From Prochilodus magdalenae (Eukaryota; Chordata; Actinopteri; Characiformes; Prochilodontidae), in assembly GCA_024036415.1 (NCBI GenBank), contig JAMWET010001298.1:475501-539500 (forward strand): 64,000 nucleotides of DNA, read 5' to 3'. The translations under genes were made by a program, and so were the position numbers. Below, piece after piece: positions 35,486 to 46,530 of this stretch. The notes under the pieces were generated by a model that was not told the origin of the DNA, did not search any database, and saw only the letters and a list, made by a program, of their open reading frames with translations. The first letter of the stretch is position 1. The number at the start of each line of letters is the position of its first letter.

Positions 35486-35965
35486 AAAAAATAGTTACAC
35501 AAATCCAAATAGCTGCACCCAGCAGGAATCAACCAACAGGAATGAAACCTGATAGGTAGGGCTGGCAATGGGAGAGATGTGAATGATTCCAGGTTCATGC
35601 TCGACTGCACATGTGACGTAAGCAAGGATGGGCCTTATCGCTGTACCAGCCATGATTTCAGACAGCAAGCAGCGGTGCGCTCCTTGTGTTGTCCTGTTAG
35701 TGCCGGCACCATTAGCAGATGGCTGCAGGATGCAGGACTACGTGTCTTTAACAACACGTCAGCGTAGCCAAAGACTGCAATGGTGTCATGCCAGACTGTC
35801 ATGGGTGACTCACAACAGCAGCAGGTGATCTTCAGTGATGAGTCCCGCTTTTGTCTTGGTGGAGATGAGCAACGAATCTGTGTGTGGAGGCACCGTGGTC
35901 AGTGCCAAGATGAACGGTTGGCTCATCTGATCTGCTTTTGTATCGAGGATATTTGCTCAATCAGC
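35486..35965 (+). mobile_element. Tc1-like transposon relic, copy D
   Basis: The terminal-repeat part 'aatagctgcacccagcagga' at about 35508 is followed by 'gcaaggatgggccttatcgc', 'gtgccggcaccattagcaga', 'tgccagactgtcatggg', 'gtgatcttcagtgatgagtc' (VIFSDESRF) and 'ggaggcaccgtggtcagtgc' (VWRHRGQCQ). The sequence leaves the family after 'gaggatatttgctcaatc'. Open frames of 62-83 codons reflect the better preservation of the N-terminal part, but frame changes show it is dead. Confidence 0.8.
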
Positions 35966-36460
35966 TTCCTCATTCAGAATGCAGTTTCCGGGATTAGGAG
36001 TTGTGGATGTGTTATGGGCCTTCTAAACTGATTTTTTATTTTTTTTTTGCTTTTGCTCTGGTGCTTTTGTGTAATGTGGCCTATTACCAAAACTGAGTTT
36101 GACACCACTGCATTAGTTATAGCAACACTTCCTGCTGTGAAAGAACTCATTTGTGGATGGAGAATGAAGAGGCCAGTTGTGAGATGATCTTGATGCTTCA
36201 CAAATCACCATAAAGAGCCATGTTGTGCATGTGTGCACTAGCGGTGTGTGTTAGTGTAATTGTCCACATGGTGGGGGTCTTACTTTGTCATCACTTCACA
36301 GGCTCTGCTGTGATTTACTTTACCTTGGCTGTCTCTGTTTTTATTGGGTTGAGGTCACTGGGAATCTGGACAGTTTCAGTGTGCAGAACACTGTTAAACA
36401 TTCAGCACACACATGCCCCCTCCCTCCCTCACCTTAGGATCTCTGCTGAAGTCCCAGTGT

Positions 36461-36463
<3 letters not shown>
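35966..36463. other. Intergenic, no gene seen
   Basis: No gene. A 109-codon plus frame starting at 36220 continues through the GT microsatellite and is not coding-like. Confidence 0.5.

Positions 36464-36538
<75 letters not shown>
36464..36538. repeat. (GT)37 microsatellite
   Basis: About 75 perfect bases of alternating GT, a candidate for Z-DNA. Confidence 0.98.
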
Positions 36539-36540
<2 letters not shown>

Positions 36541-37494
36541 CCCGTTTAGCTCACTGACATCATGGAGAAAGAGATGTCAGGGCTGCAAACAGATGATCGG
36601 TGAATGATAAAATGTATACACGCCATTGCTATCAGCACTTTTACATTCGACGTCGGCCAACAAACACAAACCAGACGAAAATCCAAACTGGGATGAGATG
36701 TGAAAATGTCATGTGTCTTTGCTCAGCCTTCATATATTCTTGTTGACCCGTTGCAGTATTTGGTCAGAGGACTTGCTTGTCGCCTTCCGAATTGTTTTCT
36801 TTTCATTCCCTTCGTCGCCACTGGCACCACAACGCATAAACCGGAGTCTCGTTTTACCCACCGCTCGTTCAGCAGCTAGCTAATTGTGTTTAGCTTCGCT
36901 TGGCTTTATTTGTTTGGATAATTACAGCTGCGGTTCAGGCTAGGCTATTGGGTTAGCATAATGCTTTTGTGCTGAGTGAAACAAATATAGGGTGGCCCAG
37001 ACCAAATGCCGTTCCCAGGACAGTCATGATTTTTAGTGACCTTGATATGTTTCTTGTTCATTAGCACATTTTTAGCATTAGCCATTGCTAGGATTCTCCC
37101 AAGGCCGTTATGCAACATCAGATGTAGATCTGAGCGTGTTGCCAGTTAGCTGAGTGGCAGATACACATCTTAGCCTAACATTTAATAACCTCTAATTTCC
37201 TCTTATTCTCGATTAGCCTGAGGACAGGCCTGCTAACAGCTAGTGTGGATGCCAGAACATCAGCCTAGGCTTCAGTTTAATTGAGCATATGGCACACAAG
37301 CACACATTCAGGTGGACTGAAGATGAACATGAAGTCTTTAACCTTGATATGAGCATGTAATGTAATAAGAAAGATTTTTTTTTATATGTCTAAAGCATCA
37401 TCTTCAGTTATGCTGCTTATCATTCCCTTCTCGCTCCCTCTTTTCTTTCATACTTAGCTTTTTTTTCACCCTGCCTCTTCTCTTTCTTAGTGGA
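36539..37494. other. Intergenic, no gene seen
   Basis: Moderately complex sequence with a few CpG-containing blocks near 36645-36850 (GACGTCGGCC, ACCGCTCGTT) and TTAGC-rich repeat-like text at 36870-37260. No gene. Confidence 0.4.
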
Positions 37495-38300
37495 ACAAAG
37501 CGTGATCTTAGCCCTGGCTTGATCCCTGTGCTCTGAGCGGATAGTTCAGGCCAGGATTAATATTCCCTGCCACTTTGATGTCAATACCATGTATCGCCAA
37601 AAAAAAAGGAAAGGAAAAAAGAAGGAGGGGGCTGGGTGGGCTCAAAGAAAGACAGTAGGGAATGAAAGGAGAGGGGTGAAAAAGAGGGATAGAAGGGGAT
37701 AGAAAAGGTGGCAGAAATGTGACGGATTCCCTCTTGGCAAGCGGAGGCCAGATGTATAATCTCGCATACGAGCCAACAGCGTTGGCAAGACATGTGACAC
37801 GGCAAACCGGGGGCTACCACGGACCAGGATAGGGGAGGTGGTGGGAGTGAGGGGGGGTCAATGAGGGGGAGGCTTTATTGGCCCCTTTGATGGAGTCGCT
37901 GGCCCTGAACATTTGAACAATCACTCAAACACAGCTGACCCCCTCGCAGCCAATCGATTGGCTCCATGGAGAGAGTTGGGGGGGGGGTGGCGGAGAGAAA
38001 ACAAACAAATGGGGCACGTTATTGCTGGCAGAAGGGGTCGGGAGGGGGTGCTTAGGAGGGTTCCAGAAGAAGGTGCCAAAGGTGAGAGAGCGTCTTGTGG
38101 GCGAGAGAGCGCCCTTAATCTGTTCCAGACGAGGGCATGGAGAGCGAACAGTCCCCCCGCTCACCCACCCCCCCCAACCCTCCGCAATAATTCCATTCGA
38201 GTGAAATGGATCCCACGTATCTGACAGCAACACATTTTTGCCCTGAAGGAGAATCCCTGGCTAATTGTAATGTGCCAGAAGAGGAGACACGTGAAGGGCC
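37495..38300. promoter_or_regulatory. Cluster of candidate conserved non-coding elements
   Basis: Three complex blocks separated by purine-rich runs: 37500-37600 ('cttagccctggcttgatccc', 'gccaggattaatattccctg'), 37715-37820 ('ctcttggcaagcggaggcca', 'gtataatctcgcatacgagc', 'gttggcaagacatgtgacac') and 38180-38285 ('aataattccattcgagtgaa', 'tggctaattgtaatgtgcca'). The first two contain homeodomain-type TTAATAT and paired TTGGCAAG cores 60 bases apart. Overlapping 100-codon frames on both strands at 37913-38233 come from the G/C-rich spacer. Enhancer function is inferred. Confidence 0.35.
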
Positions 38301-39222
38301 TACCTATAGTGTGAAGAGCTTTACTGGGAGAATGTGGGAGAGGGCTCTGTGTGTGTGTGTATGTGTGTGTGCCTGTGTTTTTCTTTCGGTATTTTTGTAT
38401 CTGAAAGAAGGATAGTGCTGGTCCGTGTGTATATGTGCGTGCATAAATGTGTGTGTTCACTGCAACAATAAATATGCAGGCTTTTCTAGGTCTATCCAAT
38501 GGCCCCAATGCACCTAAAAATATAGACCTATATGATGATTATATGGGTCACAAATCAGAATGCATGAAAGGATGTAAATGTGCACGTGTGTAATAAATCT
38601 CCTATGCAGACAGATTTGCATATCAGTGATGTAGTCTAGTCTAAACTAGGTGACTTGCTGACCTGAGCACAATTAGAAAAGCGAGCTTTGCTACCACATA
38701 GCTGGCAGTGCAAGTAAAACACTTAGGCCTTATGCCTTATCTCTGTTTTCAAAGGGCATTCGTCCACACCAGCGGCATTTTTGACAATCTCTACATCCAC
38801 ACAGACATGCAAGTCACTCAAAAATATTGGATATGGGAAACAATTTGTCAGACCTCCATAAGCTGCTATTTTACACAGATTCAATGTCTGCTATCTGCCT
38901 TAACATAAACAGATAGCAAGTTTAACAAAGCCCCAAAAGAAGACAGAAATGCTAGCATGCACAACTTAACAGTGTGATGCCACTCTTTTCATTTAGCCCA
39001 TTTATATTAATAAATTTACCAAAAATATTCTACATTCCAAAATATCCAGACACATGGACTAAGACCTCTGCCAGGTGCATAAGACATTTAATTTCAAGTC
39101 ATATTTATACTAGGGAGTGATTGGGTGTATTTTAATGTTATGTGAAGTCAACATGATGCCAATTTTTTTCATGGTATCATGAATAACAAGGTTGTTGTGT
39201 TCAAGCTGTATGTATGTATGTA
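38301..39222. other. Intergenic, no gene seen
   Basis: Holds a short GTGTGT tract at 38348-38374 and AT-rich filler. A (GTAT)n run at 39207-39222 abuts the transposon that follows. Confidence 0.5.
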
Positions 39223-39755
39223 CAGGGGTTGGACAATGAAACTGAAACACCTGGTTTTAGACCACAATCATTTATTAGTATGGTGTAGGGCCTCCTTTTG
39301 CGGCCAATACAGCGTCAGTTGGTCTTGGGAATGACATATACTACGTCCTGCACAGTGGTCAGAGGGGTTTTAAGCCATTCTTCTTGCAGGATAGTGGCCA
39401 GGTCACTACGTGATGCTGGTGGAGGTTCGTCCTTCTTGGTGGTATGCTGACATTACCCTGGATACTGTGGCTCTTGATACATCACAAAGACTTGCTGTCT
39501 TGGTCACAGATGCGCCAGCAAGACGTGCACCAACAATTTGTCCTCTTTTGAACTCTGGTATGTCACCTATAATGTTGTGTGCATTGCAGTATTTTGAGCA
39601 GAACTGTGCTCTTACCTGCTAACTGAACCTTCACACTCTGCTCTTACTGGTGCAATGTGCAATTAATGAAGATTGGCCACCAGGCTGGTCCAATTTAGCC
39701 ATGAGACCTCCCACACTAAAATGACAGGTGTTTCAGTTTCATTGTCCAACCCCTG
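39223..39755 (-). mobile_element. Tc1-like deletion derivative (MITE), copy 2, 533 bp
   Basis: Same length, orientation and perfect 31-bp terminal inverted repeats as copy 1 at 8138-8670, flanked on both sides by TA (39221-39222 and 39756-39757), the expected target duplication of Tc1/mariner elements. The minus strand at 39427-39570 encodes the helix-turn-helix (GQIVGARLAGASVTKTASL, then VSRATVSRVMSAY), which is closer to the Tc1 consensus than in copy 1. The start codon position reads ATA and the stop found in copy 1 is CGA. The DDE core is missing. Confidence 0.93.
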
Positions 39756-40729
39756 TATGTATATCAATGTAAAGTAGGGGGATGCTCTTTTATCGAACAC
39801 AGGAGTAGGGGATAACTGCAACTAGTGCCAACTGGAACTGCTGGGAAACAGGCAGGGCATCAAAACTCTTTAACTATAAAAAACTTGTTTACAGATTATA
39901 GTCTGTCTTATCTACTGAGTCCCGTGCATCCATCAGCCTCAGTGAGTGTCCGCTTTGCTTGGCCCTACTCCATGTCCATAGCAGAATGCTATAGTATTGT
40001 TTAGCTATGTTAAAATCATCCATCTACCATATAATTCTGAACTGGAAGTAGCAAACAAGCACTGTAGCAGTGCTAGCAATGCTAATAAGTAACACATACT
40101 GATAAAAACTGAGCTGCAGGCTACAAGTTCCCTTTAGGCTGAGTGAGGCTGAGTGGACCAGCATTCTCTGAAGATTACCCAACCCTGCAACAGGCCCTAT
40201 GAAAGAATGCATTTGTGGGTAGAGGATGGATAGGCCAATTACATTAGATGGATATTAACATAGAACATTCATATCACCAGAGCAATGGGGTTGAGTAGGC
40301 ATATGACTCAGCACTTTTTGAAGCACAGAGAAGATGTCCTAATACTTCAGGCTGCTTATTTCTACTCTCCATAACCGGTGCAATTACATGTTTGGTGACA
40401 GGGCTGTCGCAGCTCACTAACCAGCTTACAAACACAAACTGGTGTAAAAATTCTCACTGCTATCTAGAATCTAATGTTCATGCAAAAGTAGCAGGGTGAA
40501 AACTGATACTGATGTTGTTCACAGAAACATGTAAAGGCATTGTTACACATCTGTAGGCAGGTTGTTACATTATGGCTGATGGTATCTACAGTATAGTAGC
40601 CCAGTTGTTTTTTAACCCCTGTCCATATTGGTTTATAGAGGCTAATACACACTTGTGTGGCTGTAACATATTCCTCTTAACTTTTGGGGGAAGGGGGGAG
40701 AACCCTGAACTGTCACGCTGAAATATGGG
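39756..40729. other. Intergenic, no gene seen
   Basis: AT-rich filler with short frames. No recognised feature. Confidence 0.5.
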
Positions 40730-41200
40730 TGGTGGGGTAAACGCACACTCTCTGAGCCAAACCATCATTCATATTAATTATTCATTATTCTGACACCTGG
40801 CCCGTTCCTGCCAGTCCAAGCCGCTCATACCTGTGTTAGCTCTGTCTCTTCTTCCGCCAAACCCAGCCGGTGTAAATAAAGCTGACAGGTGACTCCTGTT
40901 AGAGGAGCTTGTGTGCATGTGTGCATGTGTATGTGTGTGTATGATAGAGAAGGCGGGGTGCATCAATGAGTGGGAGGCCGCGTTTTACATGGCTGCCATG
41001 CGCTTGGCAACAGTAGGTATCTTGTTTTGCTTATCCAAACTGACACGGGTCCTAAATGCTGATAGACATCTGGCACGACACGAAGGGTGACACGTTATTT
41101 TCGAACGTGCAAATGGCACTTTTTCTCCCACTTAGCCGAACACAATGCCAGCCTGGTGACGACAAGTGTCATTTGCTAACAACAGTCCTCTAGAGATGCC
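40730..41200. promoter_or_regulatory. Candidate conserved non-coding region
   Basis: Complex segment with TTCATATTAATTATTCATTA (dense homeodomain cores), 'aaataaagctgacaggtgac' (TGACAG next to the E-box CAGGTG), 'gccgcgttttacatggctgc', 'tgccatgcgcttggcaacag' and 'gacacgttattttcgaacgt'. A TGTGCATGTG run near 40913-40940 is the only repeat. The density of CpG-containing words is above the local background. Inferred enhancer-like. Confidence 0.35.
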
Positions 41201-41469
41201 ATACTTCATGTAGCATGACATATTTGAGGTCAAAAAAGAAATGCACAGCTTCAGGTGTTGATTTGTTTTGCAACTAAAACACTGTGTGCATGGTTTAGTG
41301 TGTAGGTATGCCTGAGGAATCCTAAAAATGGTTAATTACAGTGTTACTGAACATGGCATTGCATAAAAGCCTGCGTATTTATTCAGAAGTGTATATGCAA
41401 AATTATATGCATTCTAAAATTATAAAGGCTCCTAAATGGTTCTGGGCTTGGAGGTGTAGTTTGAAGAAA
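41201..41469. other. Intergenic, no gene seen
   Basis: Short AT-rich filler before the Tc1 relic. Confidence 0.5.
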
Positions 41470-41953
41470 GATCAAAAGAATAGTTGCACAAATCATTTCA
41501 CCCAGAAGGAATCAACTGACAGGAACAGTAACTTAGTGGGTAGGTTTGACATCCTGGGACTCAGTGATTGAGTGACCCACTAAGTGACCCAACAGCCATG
41601 ATTGTGGACATTCAGTGAGCAGTGATGCCCTCCATGTTAGTGTCGGCACTATTTGCAGATTGCAGCTCAACACAGGACTGCATATGACGACTGACCTTAA
41701 CACCGTGTCAGCATCACCAAAGGCTGCTTATGGTGTTGTGCCAGACTGTCATGGAGTCACAGAATGGCAGCGGGTTGTCTTCAGTAACAAATTGCTCTTT
41801 TGTCTTAGTGAAGACAAAGCCGTGTGCGGAGGCACTGTGGTCAGCACCAAGAGGAACAATTTGTTGTCAGAAGGCCTGTCACTCCACCTCCACCCCTACC
41901 CCAAAACCTGAAGGAACTGTGTGAGGCTATTCAAGTGTGTGAGGCACTGTGGT

Positions 41954-42002
<49 letters not shown>

Positions 42003-42250
42003 ACCAGAGGAACAATTTGTTGTCAGAATTCATGAGGCTATTCAAGTTGCATGGGGTGGGTTATCACAGGACACCATTAGAACTCTCTACAAGTCCATGC
42101 CGAGACATGGACACACATGGTGGCCTGACTCAATACTAAGAGACATCCCTTCTCTCTAAATATTGCTCCTGGTAACTTTTATCTTCCTTCCCAATGGCAC
42201 TGCAATCCCACACGTCCTTCTGGGTGCAACTATTCCTTTGATGATGAGTG
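41470..42250 (+). mobile_element. Tc1-like transposon relic, copy E, both ends present
   Basis: The only copy of the seven-copy family with both terminal repeats visible. Left: 'atcaaaagaatagttgca', a 10-base insertion, then 'cacccagaaggaatc'. Right (complement): 'catcaaaggaatagttgcac', then 'ccagaagga'. Inside are 'gtgccagactgtcatgg', a FSDESRF-region remnant (VVFSNKLLFCLSEDK), 'ggaggcactgtggtcagcac' and a C-terminal remnant NLKELCEAIQ, then VAWGGLSQDTIRTLYKSMPR. A 45-base T-run and a partial internal duplication interrupt it. The recognition-domain coding part is deleted. Non-functional. Confidence 0.85.
41956..42000. repeat. T45 homopolymer inside a Tc1 relic
   Basis: 45 uninterrupted T lie between 'gaggcactgtggtca' and 'gcaccagaggaacaatttgt'. 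In the upstream unit (41827-41872) these two pieces are directly joined, so the run is a precise insertion or an assembly artefact. Confidence 0.9.
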
Positions 42251-42379
42251 AATTATAGCTCTTTAAAGAACCGTCTATTGAAAAGTGGAAAAAAGAACCC
42301 TAGAAAACAGTTTACAATGTGTTTCCTGACCCCCCTTTTAAATAGACACTTACAGTCACTATAATGGACATATAGAAAA
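42251..42379. other. Intergenic, repeat-like
   Basis: 'gctctttaaagaaccgtcta' resembles the fold-back repeat text at 6476. No gene. Confidence 0.4.
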
Positions 42380-42730
42380 GATACCACTACCCTCTGAGAT
42401 CATTCACCGCGGCTGCAAATGCACACATCCAGCCAGCTTTGTAACTCTGTTTATACGTTTGCTTTCTGATGCCAGTCTTGAAGGCTGTATTAATATTCGG
42501 CTATCCCTCCCCTCTCGGCATGCACCTGAAGAGAGAGCCCTCCTGGCAGGCAGATTATTTAAAGACTGATTGAGACGGCAACGTCAGCCGGATTGCCAGT
42601 GCTGAAGCAATCAGCAGAAGATAAGGACGCCTTACCTGTAGTGGCGTTCTCAACCCGCCTTGTCGGGAGAAGCCCCCCTGCTCAGGCTGATAACGGCCCG
42701 CTTTTAATGGCCGCTGAAAAGCAGCCAGTG
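42380..42730. promoter_or_regulatory. Candidate conserved non-coding element
   Basis: Complex block with 'gagatcattcaccgcggctg', 'aaggctgtattaatattcgg', 'gcagattatttaaagactga' and 'ggcaacgtcagccggattgc', with several CpGs. A 63-codon minus frame has no motif. Reads like a vertebrate conserved element; not verifiable here. Confidence 0.35.
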
Positions 42731-43474
42731 GACGGACACTAAACATTTCAGGCAGGTTATTCCTGCTGCTGCTGGAGAAGGAAGTAAGAGTGCAGTAAGA
42801 AAGTGGTGCTCAGAGCAGCTTTCAGAGGTACAGATATATATACGGCAGAGGTGTAGTCAGACAGAAACCATTAGGAATATGCGTATATTTGATACTGCTG
42901 AATGTCCAAGGAAATTCATCAGGCTAGAGTTGAAAGATTTGGCACACCTGGTCAAATTACATCCTTTAGTGAATTGCCAGGTAAAAATAAAGACATATAC
43001 AGAGAAAACGCTTCTGCTCAATTAAATTGGTAACTCTGGTGTGTTTACTGAATTGTATATGTTGTGGAAAAATAAAATATTAACATAAACAAAGCAAAAA
43101 ACATAATTCCGCATTAAAATGTGTGGGGAAAAAGCTGTATTTAAGTTTCCTCTCATGGTCGCATATGCAAATATTTTTTAATGTTTAACTATCAGTTGCT
43201 GTCATATCCCATAATACTGTGTGTTTCAGGTTATTACCAACTGCATAGTATTTTGATCCATTACAGTCAGTTACATAAAATGATAATACAGTATTTTACA
43301 TATATTTATTACAGTATTTTACATATATTTATTATGTGTATGAGATGCTGTCTTTGTTCCTTTATAAATTAATAATCATTAATGAAATGTTTTACATACC
43401 ATGCCATTCACATTTGGAATTTTCATTTTGTACAGCATCTCGACTGTTTTGGAAATGGGAGCGTGGGTTGTGCA
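42731..43474. other. Intergenic, no gene seen
   Basis: AT-rich. A 24-base segment ('acagtattttacatatattt') is tandemly duplicated at about 43288-43332. Confidence 0.5.
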
Positions 43475-43508
43475 TACACACACACACACACACACACACA
43501 CCCACACA
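43475..43508. repeat. (CA)n microsatellite
   Basis: About 34 bases of CA repeats. Confidence 0.95.
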
Positions 43509-43574
43509 GTCTATATATATAGACTGACATCATGCTGAGGTCAACATCTCTGCACATGTTGTTATAAAGCATGC

Positions 43575-43740
43575 ATTATTTGGGTGGTGGTTCTCAGCAC
43601 TGATGTGGTGGTGGTGTATTAGTGCATGCTGTGCTGGTGTGAGTGGATCAGACACTGCAGTGCTACTGGAGTTTTTAAACAGCCCAGTGTGACTGCTGAA
43701 CTTAGACTAGACCACCAACCCAAACTATCCAGCATCAAGT
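43575..43740 (-). repeat. Interspersed repeat family G, copy 2 (reverse)
   Basis: 'gtggttctcagcactgatgt', 'ggtgtgagtggatcagacac' and 'tgctactggagtttttaaac' are the reverse complement of the family found at 25885-26110. It additionally preserves the part with 'ctagaccaccaacccaaact'. It ends at the GATA microsatellite. Confidence 0.65.
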
Positions 43741-43781
<41 letters not shown>

Positions 43782-43818
43782 GTAGGTAGGTAGGTAGGTA
43801 GGTAGGTAGGTAGGTAGG

Positions 43819-43894
<76 letters not shown>
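43741..43894. repeat. Compound (GATA)10-(GGTA)10-(GATA)18 microsatellite
   Basis: 40 bases of GATA, 40 bases of GGTA, then about 74 bases of GATA, in register and without other interruptions. The homogeneous inner block points to spread of a single point change by slippage. Confidence 0.98.
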
Positions 43895-43895
<1 letters not shown>

Positions 43896-44384
43896 CTCTA
43901 AACTTGCAGCACTTACTACAAACAGACCCATATGTGGATGGAGCATGGATAGATCAGTTGTCATCAACCAGTAAAAACAGTTTGTGTAAGGTTGTATAGT
44001 TTTCGCTGCATAAATCTGCAGTCGGAAAAAAATTCTGCACCTCCCCTATCATTCTTATTTCCCCCATGAATTTTTTCCTATTGTTATATACCTTGACACA
44101 TAGCGGTGGGAAGGCTAAACATACACATTTAATCTTTTCCATTTCTGGAGCCTTCTCTCTGTGTTACTGCTGCAAGCAGGCTCTCCTCAGGAAGATGGAG
44201 TGCTGAGTGGGAGCAGTCCATTAGAGTGAGTAAGGGGAAGAAGCCCAGTGTTCATGCCAGTATGTGGAAGTCTCATTCTGCCATATTGATATTCCATCAT
44301 TTTCCCCAGCACTGGGTCTCCAAACCTCGCACTATCTCTCTTGCTCTCTCTCTTTCTCTTTCTCCTCATTCTCAGGCGGTGATT
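43895..44384. other. Intergenic, no gene seen
   Basis: No gene. A CT-rich run occurs near 44335-44370. Overlapping 76-96-codon frames are driven by it. Confidence 0.45.
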
Positions 44385-44720
44385 ATGGATCTCCCACACG
44401 GGGGAAAGGCGCGTCTGGGCTGGAACTGTCACCCAGGGCCAGCTTTGTCTCTTTAAAAATAGGCCCGGGCCCCGTCTCTCTCGGAAAAGGTCGGGAGCAG
44501 GTGGTGCGAACTCATTGTCAGCTCATCGTTCCTCGCCGGAATGGATCATGTTAGATGTGTGGAACTCCTGCGAAAAAAAGAAAGGAGGGGGGATTTTTTC
44601 CCTCCTTCTATCTGTTCACAGTGCGAGGAGAAGGAAAGCTTAAAGCTTCCATCAGGAGATGGAGGATTTATAAACCGCCGCATGGCCGACTAGGGGGTAT
44701 CAAATCACTTCTTCTATTTT
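44385..44720. promoter_or_regulatory. Candidate conserved non-coding element
   Basis: G/C-rich complex block with 'cacgggggaaaggcgcgtct', 'cagctttgtctctttaaaaa', 'ataggcccgggccccgtctc', 'cgccggaatggatcatgtta' and 'tataaaccgccgcatggccg'. High CpG density against the background. It contains TATAAA but no transcript evidence. Regulatory role inferred. Confidence 0.3.
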
Positions 44721-45599
44721 TTTTCGTCTTCTTCTTCTTCCTGTTCACTTCTTGAACATTCACTCCCAGGGCTGGTTGTATATGGACACCTCTAGAGTGA
44801 AGGGAGAGTGATGGAGAGTGACCCTGGTGCCGCATTCTGACCTTTCATCACGTCTTCTGACTCCCCAATGAAACCTCATTTGGAGTTCCTTGCCAGAAGA
44901 GCAGCTGTTCAGCCATCTTCCGTAACATGTCATCAGCATGACTCTGCACCAAAGCAAATCAGGAACTGATGTCTTTTCCCTTCGTTTTAAGTGTTGTTAT
45001 GTCTGCAAACACTGCATATTTGGTCTGTATCGCTCTTAGCCTCAAGAAAGCCTTCGGTGTCACGCAATTGGATCCATCTCTAATACAGATTTCATATTTC
45101 CAGCTGACTGGATTATTAATCATTGGACTCTGCTGATTGTTTAATTCCCATGAACTTGCCTGCTGATTTCCTTTATGAGAGCCTCCATTCATGGAGCTCT
45201 TTGGGCACAGGCCGTGGAATGTCTGGCTGAGGAGACCTCTGTTGTGGCATTGTCAGCATGTTTGACCAAGCTTTCAGACGACACAATACGACATCACTAT
45301 AATTTTTCATCTCTCTCTCCTTCTCTTCAACCACCCAGCTATCACCCCCAGCCCCTCGCCTCTCTCTTCATTGAAATTCACATCTCTATCTACTGTACTT
45401 CATTCAGCTATGTCAGAAACACATGGCCCAGGCTTAGTATTCACTTGGTAGCTTCTGGGGACATTACAGTTCCAGGAAATACACTCTCTCCACTGAGGTA
45501 TCTTCTTGTCTTCTACCCCTCTAATCTATCAGAAATGCTTTGAGAATCAGGGGACGTGTCCACAGAGTGTGTTTGTAGTACGAGCTGTCCAAACTTTAC
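44721..45599. other. Intergenic, no gene seen
   Basis: No gene. The 122-codon frame at 45175-45543 has no recognised domain and includes a CT-rich run. Confidence 0.4.
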
Positions 45600-46530
45600 A
45601 GGACCCCACCGATCTTGTCAGGTTTGGCCTGAGTCATAATTTTTCCAATTTGTTGGGCTCAAGTTAGGTTCAGATTTTATGTTTGGGTTTCTCATTGCCC
45701 AGCTTCTATCTTGAACAGATATTTGTCTGGCTTTTTCCTGCTTTAGCCTTGCTCAAGTTTTACTCCCAGCTTAATTCCTTCTCTGTAAACAGTTTAAAAT
45801 CTAGCACACTGGAGTCACTTGTTGGCACTAAGGTCTGTGAGGTCAGCATGAGATCAACACAAAAACCTTTGGAATGTTTGAAGGTTTCATTTAGTTTGTT
45901 TTGTTTCTAGGTGATTTGAAGGCAGCTTTCACTATCACTGCTCTGTAATCTAACTGGCTCTGTTATAGAAATCTGGAGTTTCATTTAAGTTCTGGCTAGT
46001 GATGGATGAAATTTTTGTCTGGCTGAGGTCACCAGACAAAAAGGCTACAGTTGCACACAGGCAGAATTTCATCAGACTACAGTCCAGTTCAGACAGAATA
46101 TTGCAGATCTTCAGCAGGATCAAACTATTTTATTGGGCTACGGTTGCATTCAGCGGGGTTTGTTCGCTACAGTTGGGTTCAGATATCATTATCTCAAGCT
46201 ACAGTCTACTTTAAGTAGAATTTTGTTGGACCCAAATTCTGGTACATGTTCAGCCTTAAATTTGTTGGGCTACAGTCAAATTCTAACTCAGTCAGATTCA
46301 GGTAGAATTGTGTTGAGCTACTGTTTTGCTCAGGCAGATTTTTGTGAGGCTGCAGTCGAGTTTAGGTAGAACATTGTTAAGCTCCAGCAGGTTACAATTG
46401 CTTTCAATCATGTTCAGACTGGACATTTGTCAGATTACAGTCAAATTCCGGCAGAATTTGGTCAGGCTACAGTCAGCTTCAGATTCAAAACAAAACTAGG
46501 CTGTGGTTTGGGTCACATCGGGGTTGAATG
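45600..46530 (+). repeat. Decayed minisatellite, ~30-50 bp unit
   Basis: A loose tandem repeat with a unit close to 'GGGCTACAGTCAAGTTCAGG' plus 'CAGAATTTTGTT'. Recognisable units occur around 46065-46110, 46125-46170, 46180-46230, 46262-46310, 46310-46370, 46430-46470 and 46460-46490, with earlier, more diverged ones from about 45650. Units differ at many positions and vary in length, so the array is old. Open frames of 71-78 codons across it follow the repeat period, not a gene. Confidence 0.65.

Noticed and set aside
43741..43894. CRISPR-like array appearance of regularly repeated units
   Set aside because: A simple tetranucleotide microsatellite without spacers, in a vertebrate-type genome.
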